Part shown: in pieces, positions 37,085 to 47,714 of the stretch
Layout: the number at the start of each line of letters is the position of its first letter
Position numbering within the stretch: the stretch's first letter is position 1
The notes under the pieces: generated by a model
The model's database searches: none
What the model saw: only the letters and a program-made list of their open reading frames with translations
Told to the model about the DNA's origin: nothing
Made by a program: the position numbers and the translations under genes
Assembly (NCBI RefSeq): GCF_028583425.1
Contig: NC_072800.1
Span: forward strand, 93,899,001-93,963,000
DNA from: Eublepharis macularius
Taxonomy: Eukaryota; Chordata; Lepidosauria; Squamata; Eublepharidae
Reading direction: 5' to 3'
DNA: 64,000 nt

Positions 37085-37610
37085 CACCCGGGTCCAATAG
37101 CACTTTAAAGACCAACTAGGCTTCAAGTATGATTCTACTGAGTGGTTATATGTTGTCTAATGTCAGTCCTAGAGTTGCTTATGCTCTGCTTCAGCACTTC
37201 TCCAACTGTGCATTGGATTCTTGCTAATGCCATGTCTTTGTACATTTGTATTTATTTACCCTATGGCATTGAGAAAGGCGGACTATAAATGGCATAAATA
37301 AAATAAGAATAAATTAGATGTCCAAGGTATGAGCTTTCAAGAATCAAAGCTCCCGTCGGTGTTGGGTCTGCAGTAGAACAGCAGGATTTGAGTCCAGTAG
37401 CGCCACAAGAGTTTCAGGGCACACAAATTGCGAGTTAAAACTCCCTTCGTCAGATACAGACAAGTTGCCTATAGATCTACGTTTTGCTGTAACTGGAGAA
37501 GGGAGCTTGGACTCTCACACGCTTCTGCCCTGAAAATTTTGTGCGGCTCTAAGGAGCCGCTTGACTCAAATCCTGCTATTTTTACTGCACAGGCTAACAC
37601 CACCTCTGCA
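37085..37610. repeat. Foldback repeats interrupted by an L2-like tail
   Basis: A foldback arm at 37,090-37,136 ('gtccaatagcactttaaaga') resumes near 37,315 ('gatgtccaaggtatgagctt'). Between them lies a plus-strand L2-like tail ending 'ggactataaatggcataaat'. A second foldback of the same style follows at about 37,379-37,600 ('caggatttgagtccagtagc'). Confidence 0.6.
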
Positions 37611-37859
37611 AAGGGCAAGAATAAACGTTAACAATATGGCAACGCTAATGGCAGCTTACTCTTCCCTTTATTTGCATTTCTTCGGCATTCCTCTCCCCGT
37701 TTCCCTCCCCAGGCAGCGCAAGTACATATGCACGGGGTTCCCCCGCTGTGTCTTTCACACGCCACAACATTCCTTTTCTTCCCCCTCTGCCCCAGTTGTT
37801 TCTCTGGGGTTCCCCTACCCGTTTTGCACCGCACAGGACCATTTTTACCAGCTGCAGTC

Positions 37860-38159
37860 CAGAACCGGAAGTCATTCAGGCGCGCCATTGAAATTGCAAC
37901 CCCGTTGCCGCGCCCGCCTATGGGGCCTCCATTGCCCCACCTTCACTTGCAAAGCCTTGGACGTTGATTGGGCAGTTGGGCCTGTCCGTTAAGAACTTTT
38001 CAGCCGAGGTTCCTGTATAACAGCAGTAGGCCGCTAGGAGGGGCAGAACCTGAAGAAAGGCTGCTTGTTGAAAAGGGGTGGGGATAGTGAGCGTGATGAC
38101 GTCATGCGCATGGCAGCCGGCGGAGTGGGAGAAGCGGCGGGCTCCGTCCCCCGGGCCAG
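37860..38159 (+). promoter_or_regulatory. Candidate promoter and first exon of SNHG15-like host transcript
   Basis: A CpG-rich block with an ETS-type CCGGAAGT (37,864-37,871) and a full CRE, TGACGTCA, at 38,097-38,104, abutting an NRF1-like TGCGCATG. A clear donor, CCAG|GTGAGG, lies at 38,159/38,160 on the plus strand. The pyrimidine-rich CTCCGTCCCC at 38,142-38,151 could be a 5'-TOP-type start, as snoRNA host genes use. The start site itself is inferred. Confidence 0.6.
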
Positions 38160-38349
38160 GTGAGGGTTGGATCCGCCGCCATCCGCGGCGTGTGGGTCCC
38201 GGGGCTCGTTGGCGCCTCGGCCTTTGGGGCTGGGCGAGGCGGCCGGGTTTGTTCCGCGCTTGCCGCGGCTTAAGCGGAGACGGGGGTTGGCGATTGAACC
38301 CTCTCCGTCGGCGCGCCTTGTCCCCGGTGGGAGCGCGGCCCTGTGGCCC

Positions 38350-38600
38350 AGTTTCTTCCAGGAAACAGCTCCGGTTGGCAGTTTCCAGGTGGTGGCTGGA
38401 GACCTCCGGGAATTACAGCTGATCTCCAGGCTACATAAATCGGTTCCCCTGACGGGTGCTTTGGAGGGTGGACTCCCTCTAGCATTATACCCTTCTGAGG
38501 TCTCTTCCCTCCCCAAACCCCGCCCATCCCAGCCTCCACTCCAAAATCTCCAGGAATTTCCCAACAGGGAGCTGGCAGCGCTAGCTGTCCACGTGGAAGC
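38350..38600 (+). repeat. Interspersed repeat, unnamed squamate family
   Basis: Contains 'tttccaggtggtggctggag', 'tacagctgatctccaggcta' and 'aaaatctccaggaatttccc', a dispersed unit I recognise but cannot name. It lies just inside predicted intron 1 of the host transcript. A related minus-strand piece is at 56,050-56,160. Confidence 0.6.
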
Positions 38601-38897
38601 TGTAATTCATTTGTAAAAAGTGGTCCGCTGTTGGGCAGGCCTCTTCCTGCTATTAATGTTGCCCTTTTGCGCCTTTGCCAGTCCTCACGGTGAGCCACGT
38701 GACCGTGTAGCCCGAGTGTCCCTGCAAAAATAGGGCTCGTGCCTAGAAACTCCCTTGTGCTTGTGTGGGGCTTTGTGGGTCATCTTTCCTATGTTTATTC
38801 CTCTTGTGTATCTCTGTCTCATTCTCTTCTTCTCTGGTGTTGTGCATTGCGTTGCTTTTTGGCCTTCATGTTTCTTTTCTTCCTTTCTCACCTGCAG

Positions 38898-38953
38898 GCG
38901 TGACCTTCCACCTCTGCCTTTGGGGCTTGGCGAAAGGGCTGCTGCATTGCAAG
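38898..38953 (+). ncRNA. Predicted exon of SNHG15-like transcript
   Basis: A strong pyrimidine tract and CACCTGCAG acceptor precede it; the donor is CAAG|GTACTG. Length 56 nt. Support is splice consensus only. Confidence 0.45.
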
Positions 38954-39724
38954 GTACTGAGCCAGAAAGGAGGAGCTGCTGTTAAAGGCCATTGTGGCCA
39001 CATTCCTACAGCGCTGGGCCAGCAGTACCTGGTGGAGCTGCGTCAGGATGCCTCTTGTTCTGCTTTCTAAGCTGTCGGCCTGCCTTGCTGGAAGGGGGTC
39101 TCGGATGCTTGTATGCCGCTTCCCGCTTCAGAAGGTGGCTTACTGTAGTGATGATGAAACAGCTGCATTGACGTGTTGTAATCGTGCCAGTTGCAATCTA
39201 TAAAAACTGGAGTAAGCAAAATACGTCATGAATTTTTACCACAAAGTTTCATAAAAGGTCTGGATTTGTCATCCCAGTTTTGTAGAGGGAGACGCTTGTC
39301 TAAGGCCACGACTTCATAGCAGAGGCAGATTTTAACCTGAGACTCCTTGATTTGCACCTTAATGCTTTCACTGACTTCACCAGATCTTAACTCTGGCATA
39401 GCTGACACTTAAAAGCATCTAAGCTATGCTAGATAGCTAGCAAACCGATTAAAAGCGAGTCCTTAAACATTGCTTGGAGATGGTGAGACTACATAGCCTG
39501 TCTCCAGAAACTAAGGAAAAAGCAGCTGCTGTTTCTTGGTATAGCAGGGTAAGGTGCTCTGACCTTTTTAAAGTTTGTATGGGCCTCTCTCTGCCTGCTT
39601 GAATTTACGCTGGGGCAGCCACTTATTAAAGGTGGACGTTGCCTGGATGGGAAACTCGCGCAGCCACGGAGAAGCCGCCTCACCATTGCTCATAAATGCA
39701 CACCAGATGGGGACCCACTGAACT

Positions 39725-40190
39725 ATTGAACTGGGGTCAGATTAGGGTCTGGAAGGCGCAGGTTCAAATTTCCCCTCTCCTAGTGACCTTGGACCAGGTA
39801 CTTGCAGCCTAACCTACCTCTGAGAATTATCTTGAGGTTAAAAGGGGAAAGAATCCTGTTTGTTGACCTGAACTCCTTGGTGAAAAGACAGAGTAAAAAT
39901 GAATATGAATGTGCAGACCTGGAGGGCATAAAGCGATGACCAGCGCTAGGCTGCTGTGGCTCATTCTTACACGCCCAGCGTAATGCTGATTGCCACTGTG
40001 GGGCCAGGAAGGAATTTTCCTCCAGGCCTGATTGGCCAGGAAATCCTGGAGGTTTTCTGCCTTCCTCTGGGCATAGAGCCGGGGTCAGTGGAGGAGGCGA
40101 CGGCGGGAGATCGCTGTGAATTTCCTGCATTGCGCAGGGAGTTGGACTAGATGGCCCTTGGGGTACCTTCTGGCTCTCTCTCTCTCGATA
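39725..40190 (+). repeat. SINE fragment and CR1-like 3' tail
   Basis: About 39,725-39,860 resembles a plus-strand tRNA-type SINE ('cgcaggttcaaatttcccct'). About 39,985-40,190 ends in the CR1-like tail 'gggagttggactagatggcc' followed by a CT-rich run. Confidence 0.55.
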
Positions 40191-40291
40191 TTTGATATGC
40201 TTCGGCCCCTACTCGGGCCTTACTCGGTGGCTTACTCAAGCATTCTGTTACATACTCCTGATGTTACAGCTTTTCCCCCCCTCTCTGGCAG

Positions 40292-40344
40292 GATGTTTCT
40301 CTCTCTGACATGTTGGATTCATCTGGATGTTGAAGGCAAAGCCA
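40292..40344 (+). ncRNA. Predicted exon upstream of snoRNA copy A
   Basis: A long C/T tract and TGGCAG acceptor precede it; the donor GTAAGT is an excellent match. The snoRNA at 40,485 lies in the following intron. Confidence 0.5.
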
Positions 40345-40484
40345 GTAAGTGTCCGATCCTGCATGTGCTTATTAAGAGCTCAGTGGCGTTCCTGAGTAAA
40401 GCTGCTTCGGAGATCTCCCTCTGAGCCTCCTGGATAAACTGCCACGAAAAAGGCAGCCACTCCAGCTGCTTGCCGCCTCCCTCC

Positions 40485-40623
40485 CCTCGCAAGCCGTCCA
40501 GCGTGGCCTGGGTCTGCTCTGTGGCCCGGTTCACTCCTGTTGTGCTTGCAAGAGCAAGCACGAGATGGTTTGAGGCCTCGCTCTGCTCCAGCCAGAGTGA
40601 GGTTATAGAAATCTCAGCCAGGC
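40485..40623 (+). ncRNA. SNORA9: Box H/ACA snoRNA, copy A (SNORA9-like), degenerate ACA box
   Basis: H/ACA snoRNAs guide pseudouridylation of RNA. The 5' hairpin closes with CTCGCAAGC against GCTTGCAAG (one mismatch). The hinge AGAGCA (40,551-40,556) fits ANANNA only by overlapping the stem by two bases. The 3' hairpin closes with GAGAT/ATCTC around an internal pocket, then CCTCGCTCTG/CAGAGTGAGG. The terminal box reads CCA (40,618-40,620) instead of ACA. The 3' pocket strands are identical to copy B. It lies in a predicted intron of the SNHG15-like gene. The SNORA9 name rests on synteny, not on a sequence match I could test. Confidence 0.65.
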
Positions 40624-40939
40624 CTAGTGTGGGGAAAGGGAGAAATGCTTGTTAGCCTTCCTTTGGGGCTAGAGGCTTGATCTCAAAGGAGGGAAACCCA
40701 GGTTCGAATCTCTGCTCACTCAGTAGCCTTGGGAAGGGCCCCAGTTGCACTGCTTAATGTACCTTGCAAGGTGATTTAGTATTCTGAGGCCTTTAGGCTG
40801 GGGCTGTGTGTAGCTTCTGTTCATGTCCTGCTTATCCCAGAATAATAACCTTTGCTCCGGGTCTCTGTAATTGGTTTGGGGAGGGGGGAGTTGTGACTTG
40901 GGATGGGTCTGCTCCAAGGGTCTCAAGGACTGGAGCAAA

Positions 40940-41045
40940 AGGCAGGTGGTTGGGTTGTGGATCAGCATTCTGCTGGTTCAAATCACGCCACCACCCTGAG
41001 CTCAGCAGGTGGCCTTGGGTCAGCCACTCGTCTTAGCCCAGCTCC
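40940..41045 (+). mobile_element. tRNA-derived SINE fragment
   Basis: Reads 'caggtggttgggttgtggat', then 'ctggttcaaatcacgccacc' and 'ggtggccttgggtcagccac', which is the head and body of a SINE like those at 58,603-59,010, in the opposite orientation. Confidence 0.55.
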
Positions 41046-41350
41046 CCAGCTTATGTGTTTCTGAACGCGAGAACGCTTAAGTGTTTCTGAAAAGAGATCC
41101 ATGCATTGTTTTAATAACAGTGTACTTCTATACTGATCTTCTCGACAGCAAATGCTGTTGGGGGTTGGGGGAGGAGGCCCTCTTTCTGCCTTCCAATGTA
41201 ATGAAGCCAGAAAAACCAGGCAGGGGGTAGGAAGGAACTTGTGGGCGCTTATGCCTTCCTGCCCCTGCCCCAAGCGTCTCCGTGCTCTCAGACTTGAGGC
41301 TTAACTGACCAGGATGCCAATGAAGTGTCTTTATCAGCTCTCTCTTCCAG

Positions 41351-41545
41351 GCCAGGATGCCAGATCAGCTACTTTACCTTGGATCCAGATGCGAAAAGGG
41401 AGGAGGAAACGGATCTTGCCTTTGAAGCCCTCCTGTTTCCGGGAGTCTTGCCTTCTTGGGACAGTTCCTGAGTTTGAATCCCACGTGGTGGAGTCAAACC
41501 ACTACAGTGCTCTGACGTGAGATGGCGGTTTCAAGGGAGTGATGG
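41351..41545 (+). ncRNA. Predicted exon between the two snoRNA introns
   Basis: A branch-like CTGAC, a pyrimidine tract and TTCCAG precede it; the donor is GATGG|GTGAGT. It separates the introns that carry snoRNA copies A and B. Confidence 0.5.
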
Positions 41546-42124
41546 GTGAGTGTTAGGGAATTTTGGGAGGGGGGTGCTAAAAGTTTCCCCCAACAGTGAG
41601 GGTCTGAAACTGGCCAGCTTCACGCCCGAGAACTGAGCCTCATTAAGGCGGCTTTGGAGATGTTCCTGGAACAGCCTCTTATTGCCCACGTCACTTTTCC
41701 AAGGGCTGTGCCTGCCGGCTCCCAAATTGGTATTTGGTCTTCTTTAAGAGCATGCCAGTTGCAAGAATATCTGAATTTACCTAAGTTATGTTGATGATTG
41801 TTGAGCAGACAGGCTTTCCTTCTGTTCTTTAGCAGACAGAACTTTGCACATTAGGAGAAGCCATATGTTGGTTTTGGGGGGTTACGTGCTTTGTTTACAT
41901 TGATGCAACGTTTGCAGGGCAGGTAACGAGTAATTGTCAGTGTTGTGCATGTACTTATGGAGAGCACCGCAAACTCTGGAATTATTTTAGTCATAGCTGA
42001 GCAGCAAGAAGGCTGAAAATCTGCTTTCTTTTATCAAATGACGACAGAGATTCTCTGGTGGGAGAATGCCAGCCCTGGTAGCAGATGTTACAGGCAGGGG
42101 GTTCCCTTTCTTTCCTGTTTCCCT

Positions 42125-42264
42125 CCTTGCAAGCCTTCCAGCATGGCTGGGTCTCTCCCATGACCTTGATCACTCCTGTAGTGCTTGCAAGAGAAGACCT
42201 GAGATGGTTTGAGGCCTCGCTCTGCTCCCATTTCGGAGTGAGGTTATAGAAATCTCAGACAAGT
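42125..42264 (+). ncRNA. SNORA9: Box H/ACA snoRNA, copy B (SNORA9-like), intact boxes
   Basis: A canonical H/ACA fold. The 5' hairpin has a perfect nine-pair base (CTTGCAAGC/GCTTGCAAG) and an upper stem GCATGG/CCATG(A)C. The H box AGAAGA (42,192-42,197) matches ANANNA. The 3' hairpin is closed by GAGAT/ATCTC, has a pocket, and a ten-pair upper stem CCTCGCTCTG/CGGAGTGAGG with G-T wobbles. ACA (42,259-42,261) lies three bases from the expected 3' end. Length is about 140 nt. It is intronic to the predicted SNHG15-like gene, where human carries SNORA9. Family name inferred from synteny. Confidence 0.8.
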
Positions 42265-42704
42265 ATTGCTCGGGAGAGTGCAAGTGGCTGGCCTCAGAGG
42301 TGGTGTGGGAAAGACACCCCCACCCTGTTTTGTTACGCGTTCCCCTGATTCAGCATGGAGACGGTTATAGCCAAAGTTTATTGTAAAGCTAGGAAGAACT
42401 AGTCTTTGGCAGAGGGACAGAGGCCCACACGTTGCCCCACCTGTGAAGAAGCTTCCGTGCCTCGTCCGTGGCAGAGAGTGGTCTGCAATTCCACACAAGA
42501 TCTCGTGAGCGTACAGTTTAGCTCTTGGCATTCTGATAAAAAAAACTGCAAAACTCCTTTGCCTTTCTGGTGACTTGTAGAATAAACCATGTATAACTTT
42601 AAATTCTTACTAAAATTTGTGAAATGTGCTGGTGTCAGTTCAACTGCAAGATTTTGGTTGTGTGCCACAGAGTACATACAGATCTACCTTCCTTACCTTT
42701 GTAG

Positions 42705-42875
42705 GCATGTCCCTTTTTAACAGTGCCTCCTTGCAAGGGAGAGTTTCGGACCCATCGAAGAGAAGCTTGGAAACCGGTGGAAAGCTCAGCAACCAAACAG
42801 AGTTCAGAGCTGCTTAAAAGCAAGCCCAGCTTGCCCCATCTTTCCACTGATCCTCTGGGAGAGAATCTGCTGCTG
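42705..42875 (+). ncRNA. Predicted exon of SNHG15-like transcript
   Basis: Acceptor CCTTTGTAG with a good pyrimidine tract; donor GCTG|GTGAGT. 171 nt; no conserved coding content seen. Confidence 0.5.
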
Positions 42876-42964
42876 GTGAGTTGTTGTCAGGGGCGGTCAT
42901 CTTGTTTGTTTTTCCCCTATCTGATAAAGTGGTTGGCTCATGCCAATCCCATTTGTAGCAAATC

Positions 42965-43405
42965 CAGGCACATGATGATAATAATAACATTCAATTTATA
43001 TACCACCCTTCAGAACAACTGAATGCCCACTCAGAGAGGTTTACAAAGTGTGTTGTTATTCGCACGACAATCACCCTGTGGGGTGGGTGGGGCTGAGAGA
43101 GCTCTGAAAGAGCTGTGACTGACCCAAGGTCACCCAGCTGGCTTCAGGTGGAGGAGTGGGGAATCAGACCCGGCTCTCCAGATTAGAGCCCTGCCGCTTT
43201 TAACCACGACACCAAACTGGCTCTCAAAGTGTTATTATCCTCATGACAATCACCCTGTGAGGTGGGTGGGGCTGAGAGAGCTCTGAGAAGCTGTGACTGA
43301 CCCAAGGTCACCCAGCTGGCTTCAAGTAGAGGAGTGGGGAATCAAACCTGGTTCTCCAGATTAGAGTCCCGCACTCTTAACCACTACACCAAACTGGCCA
43401 GATGG
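42965..43405 (-). mobile_element. Two tandem tRNA-derived SINEs (Sauria-SINE-like)
   Basis: Two head-to-tail minus-strand units, about 42,970-43,226 and 43,227-43,405. Each reads 'gccagtttggtgt' (or 'gccagtttggtgtc') at its head and contains 'ggtgaccttgggtcagtcac' and 'tctcagccccacccacc'. They lie in the last predicted intron of the host transcript. Confidence 0.85.
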
Positions 43406-43803
43406 TCAGACTTGGGCTCCTCCTGTAGACACACCAAGAAAAGAAAAACCCCAAAGCAAGAGGCCTGCCTGATGAAGACTGAATGAGCTCCAGGAGGCAT
43501 AGAATATTGAGAGCAAGAGGGAATGTACTAAAGGAGAGGGGGAGGTGGGCCTGTTCGTGCCTCCACAACCTTACTGAATCCTGAAACAGGTGATTGGGGG
43601 AGGGACTTGCAAATTGTTTGTCTCCTCCCCATTTCTTAAATCTGCATGTTTTGGCCTCCCGTTTATCACAAAAGATGTGAAAGAGGCCCAGATGTTGGGG
43701 GTTCTGCACAGCAGGGTGAGGCAGGGGCTTAAAAGCAGCTTGAATGAGGACTGGGTGAACTTCCAGAGTCCTGGCCTGCAAGGTGTTGGCTGTTTCTTTC
43801 CAG

Positions 43804-44103
43804 GTCCCACGAGGAGGAGATGCCTGCCCGTGCCCAACAAGATGCTGCCATAGTGTGCTTAGGGCGCTTTCCAGTTTTGGAGCTCCTACCATTTGACGCA
43901 TCTGCACAACCAACTGGGTGTTGCATTGAATGCACCGGGGGATTCTCTAATGCTGCTGTACGAGGATCAGCTCAGGGACCTGCCCACCTTAGTCGCTGGC
44001 TGACTAATTCCGGGCAGGGTGCACAGTCTGAAATCGCTTAAAAGAGGAAGTATCTTGCCGTCAGACATCAGCTTCTTTTAATAAATATGCAAAGGAAGTA
44101 ATC
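43804..44103 (+). ncRNA. Predicted terminal exon with poly(A) signal
   Basis: The acceptor is TTTCTTTCCAG. AATAAA lies at 44,080-44,085 and a GT-rich downstream element ('gtgttgtc...ggtgtgtctg') follows. The cleavage position is approximate. Confidence 0.55.
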
Positions 44104-47100
44104 AGGTGTTGTCTTGATTTCTTTGGTGTGTCTGCTTTGAAAAATAAGCTAAATTAAGAGATGGTTTTGCAAAGAACCAACCCGCAAAGCAAGGTGTCAG
44201 GCCTGGGCCGCAGTTGTGGGTGGTAATATTTAAGGAGGTAGCAGTTCAAGAATCTGGTTGACCAGGGAGGGGGGGGGTGTCACTTGGCTTGTGTTTCCTG
44301 CCTATAATCTCTTCAGAGGAAGATTAAATGGCCACGTTCGATGGTGTCCTCCCTTTCTTGGCTGCCGTTCTCTCCTGGTCTGTCTGCAAAGTGTTGGGGT
44401 GGGTGCAAAAACAGCGTGGAAGGTCCCACCTAAATTCCCTGTGTGGAAACGCAGCTTCTCTGCCTCCATTCTCTCACTGCAGCCTGAAATGCTGCTTCTA
44501 GGGGAGTGGCCGGAATCAGTGAAAAGCACACTCAAGTGGATTTCCCCCCCCCCACTGGATCTAACCCATGACCGAGGAGGCAGGGGGGTGCACAGGGGCA
44601 GGGGTGTTGTGAGGCTGAATATGTGCTGCCTCTTTGTATGCACACAGTCATATTTTTTGTGTGTTAACTGTTGTTCAGATTGCAAATAACTGAATGGTAG
44701 TGTGGTTCATAGAATGGATATTGTAGCCCTCCCGCTCCTGCCGCAAGCCATTCCTGAGGTTCAGAGGCCCCTCTAGAGCTGCTTGTGAGAGACAAGAGTT
44801 TGTAGCTCTTCCACAGAAGAGCTGATGGTGCAGCCATTCCTGAGGGTTTGTCAGTTGTCAGAGAATTGACAATATATTCTGCAAGCTGTGTTGCAAACCT
44901 ATGCATTAAATATTTTTAAAGGAAAAATAAGCTCGAGTATACTGCAGGTGGTTTTTCTGCTGGTATTCGGGTTAAAGTTTGCTTGATCAGGTGGTTATAT
45001 AAATGCATTAAGCAAAACGTGTGACATTTTCCCGTTGGGCAGTTTTGATGGCTTTTTAGTGTAACGTGCCCTAAGAACACATGAAGCCTTATTCTAAATC
45101 ACATCATTGGTCTCTCTCAGTATTGTGTACTTAGCCTGGCAGGAGCTGTCCAGAGTCCCAGGTGGAAGTTACCAGCTGGTCCTTTTAACTGGAGATGGAA
45201 CCTGGACCGCCTGCCGGCCAAGCAGATCCTCGACCACTGAGCCACAGCTCCTGCCGTGGCTTGGGGCGTTCCACACCAGAAAGCCTAGGTTAGAGGGGCT
45301 GTGTGCTAACCCACATAAGTCTCCCTGGTTATAACACCTGCTGACACGAAGGCCTTGCTTTCGAAGAGGAAATGACATCGCCAACCGCAGGCAGGAACTG
45401 GACGTCTTAGTGACGTTTCCTGCAGCTCCTCCGAAGTTAATGCAGGGGAGCCAAAGCCATTTAAGGCCTGCCCAGGCAGCCCTGTGTGTCTTGAAGCTCT
45501 GAAGCTTTGCTTCTCGCGCTCTTTTGAGTTCGTTATGGACAGTGAGGTTTCCCCACCAGATGGGAAAGCCCAGTTCCTACATCAAGAAAGCTCATGAGAG
45601 TCACGCCTGAGGGGTTGCCAACCTCCCGCCTCCCTTTTAAAGCTACTGAGTAATGAAAAAAATTCCAAGCATAAATACTCCCACCCCCACCCCCTTGCAA
45701 GGTGTGTTACCAAGTTTTGTTCTGCTTCTAGAAGCGACTTGGAATAAGAAGAGCACCAGAAAAGCAACTTATCAGCTGAGCAGCACGGGGAGGGGGGATC
45801 CTATGATCTTGTCATGGGTCTTATTGGGATAGACAGGCTCCTCTGCAGCAGCCAATGAGATTCCTGCTTGGAGGTGCCTTCAGAGGGCTCCGTAGTCCTG
45901 CGTGTGTCCCTGTTCCCACTGCAGCCTGGTGCTGGAATGTTCCCATTTGGACAGGAACCTGGGTCAGTCACCTGAGACAGAAGCACTGCCCTGTGGCCCC
46001 CTACCCCCAAATGTATTCAGTTTGGTAGTGGCAGTTGACTTCTGGGGCAGTCTAGTCTTCCATGGGCTGTATAAGTGGAGCTGGGACTTCCCTCGCCCTT
46101 TCCCAGGACTCTGAAGGAGGAAGAGCTGCTTCCTCTTTCCAAAGCAGAGGAGGGACCCCGGCATACTGAGCTGAGCAGGACTCTCCTTCAGAGGGGAGAA
46201 AGCTGAGACACAGGAGTGAATACGCTATAGTATCGTGACTATACCTAGACGGCAGGCAACGTTTCATCTGGAAAAAAACTTGAAGGCAAAGCTACTCTGC
46301 TGCTTTATGTTCACCCAAGTACAGATTCCCTCGGTTAATCCTAGATTAATGGTTAAATCCAAAAGTAAGCCACATTGGCTTCATGGCTCCTTCCAGACGG
46401 TGCATGGCAGAAACTTCAAGGGAGTGGATCAGCACAGGTGTGGAGGTTGCAGCCCTTGGAGCACAACGCATTCTGTCTAAAGTTCAGTGACACCCCCCCC
46501 CCAAGCCTCGGCCCACGTCGACATTTGCCCATCCCAGGCACCTGTTGGAATGCCGATTGTATCTTGTTGCTGAGGGAGAGCAGTGCCTTTTGTGAAATGG
46601 ATTTCTGCAGCAGGAATCGAATCAGCTTTAAGGTTTGCCCCCTCCTCTGTCGTTCAGTCCAGGATGAGACCCGTCATGCCACTGTGCAGATGTTCCATAC
46701 AGCTGTCACAGCCCAGAAAGAGGCTTGTCTTCCCTGGATTTGCTCATTTCCCCGTTAAAGGTACCAAAGGCGGCGATCATTGCCGCGCCTTGCCCCCAGA
46801 GGATTCTGCCTGCTGCTTACATGTTGTGTAACAAAGTTGGGCTGGTTCAAGGTATTTATTGCCCCAAGTCATGTGCGCCCATCCCCTCCGAGGCCTCTGC
46901 TGCTACTTGCCAGGGCTTGCTTTGTGCCCAAGAACGGGTGCCGGTCACCTCCTGAGCTGTATATGCATGGGCACCCCCTCCTCTTCGTGCTGCCCCAAGC
47001 AGCCCCTGGGGTGGCGTGGCTAAACTATCAGCCTGACAAAGAAGTATTTTCTTTTGTCGCTTCTGGAATTGCTCCTCAGTTTTGAGGGGTGGCCCTGACT

Positions 47101-47380
47101 GAGTTCTCCTAGGATGAGATGAGATGAGGAAAAGGTCTCGCCCATTCTCTGTGCTGTTCAGTGTCCTACAAATCTTTATCGGGCCTCCCATGAACAGTGG
47201 GGTGGAACCTAGCCCTATCCTACCGCTCCGCTGAGCAAAGTTTATTCCTGCATTTATTAAAATCTCTATACCTCGCCTTTCTTTTTCTCTTAAGTTTGAA
47301 GCCTTCGTCTAGTCTAAGGAGCCTCCCCCCAATGTCAGAAGTTCTGTTGCAGGAAGAGCTTCTTAAGTTGGAGGAAGGCT
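44104..47380 (+). other. Interval between host transcript and MYO1G
   Basis: About 3.3 kb. A minus-strand tRNA-type SINE lies at 45,140-45,265 ('gagctgtggctcagtggtcg'). L2-like tail traces appear near 47,235-47,300. No exon or RNA gene is recognised. Confidence 0.45.
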
Positions 47381-47599
47381 GCTAAGAGTGTGGTTGGGTC
47401 CACCCCAGTCTTTCCTCCCCTCTAAATTTAAAAAAAACCCCGTGCTATCGAATGAAACAAACAGGCACATGCATGGCTTCAGGGGTTATAAAGTGAAGAT
47501 GACATCCCAGCAACAGGAACCGTGCAGGGCTGAGAAGTCTTTGCTGACCGCAGAACCCCACCCACTTTGCTGTGAAGGAACCTCGGGGCAGGAAACCCT

Positions 47600-47714
47600 G
47601 CCCAGAGGCTCGTTCGGAAAGTTGAGTCATCTGCTCTCACTCTGCCGGGGAGAAGCACCCCGGCTCCCGAGGCTTGCTCTGAGCGGCTGGGGGCACCTAA
47701 CCTCGCTGGGCAGC
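47600..47714 (+). promoter_or_regulatory. MYO1G: MYO1G proximal promoter / 5' UTR
   Basis: The sequence just upstream of the start codon is GC-rich without a TATA box. An AP-1-type TGAGTCA lies at 47,623-47,629. MYO1G is expressed mainly in haematopoietic cells, but the transcription start cannot be placed from sequence alone. Confidence 0.35.

Larger units (their letters stand above)
38142..44103 (+). ncRNA. SNHG15: Candidate SNHG15-like snoRNA host transcript
   Basis: In human, the noncoding gene SNHG15 lies between CCM2 and MYO1G on the MYO1G strand and carries the H/ACA snoRNA SNORA9 in an intron. The plus strand here shows a compatible spliced gene. Predicted exons are: a first exon ending 38,159; 38,898-38,953; 40,292-40,344; 41,351-41,545; 42,705-42,875; and a terminal exon from 43,804 with AATAAA at 44,080-44,085 and a GT-rich element after it. 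Two H/ACA snoRNAs sit one per intron. No long conserved reading frame spans the exons. Exon edges rest only on splice consensus, so individual exons may be wrong. Confidence 0.6.

Noticed and set aside
37628-37992. Overlapping open frames on both strands near the host promoter
   Set aside because: Short, overlapping, no recognisable protein family; best explained by CpG-rich sequence.
39140-39215. Possible box C/D snoRNA (a TGATGA word at about 39,150)
   Set aside because: There is no convincing D box (CTGA) at the right distance and no terminal stem.
43820-44041. A 73-codon frame in the predicted terminal host exon (starts MPARAQQDAA)
   Set aside because: No known family, poor start context and no support from upstream exons; treated as noncoding.
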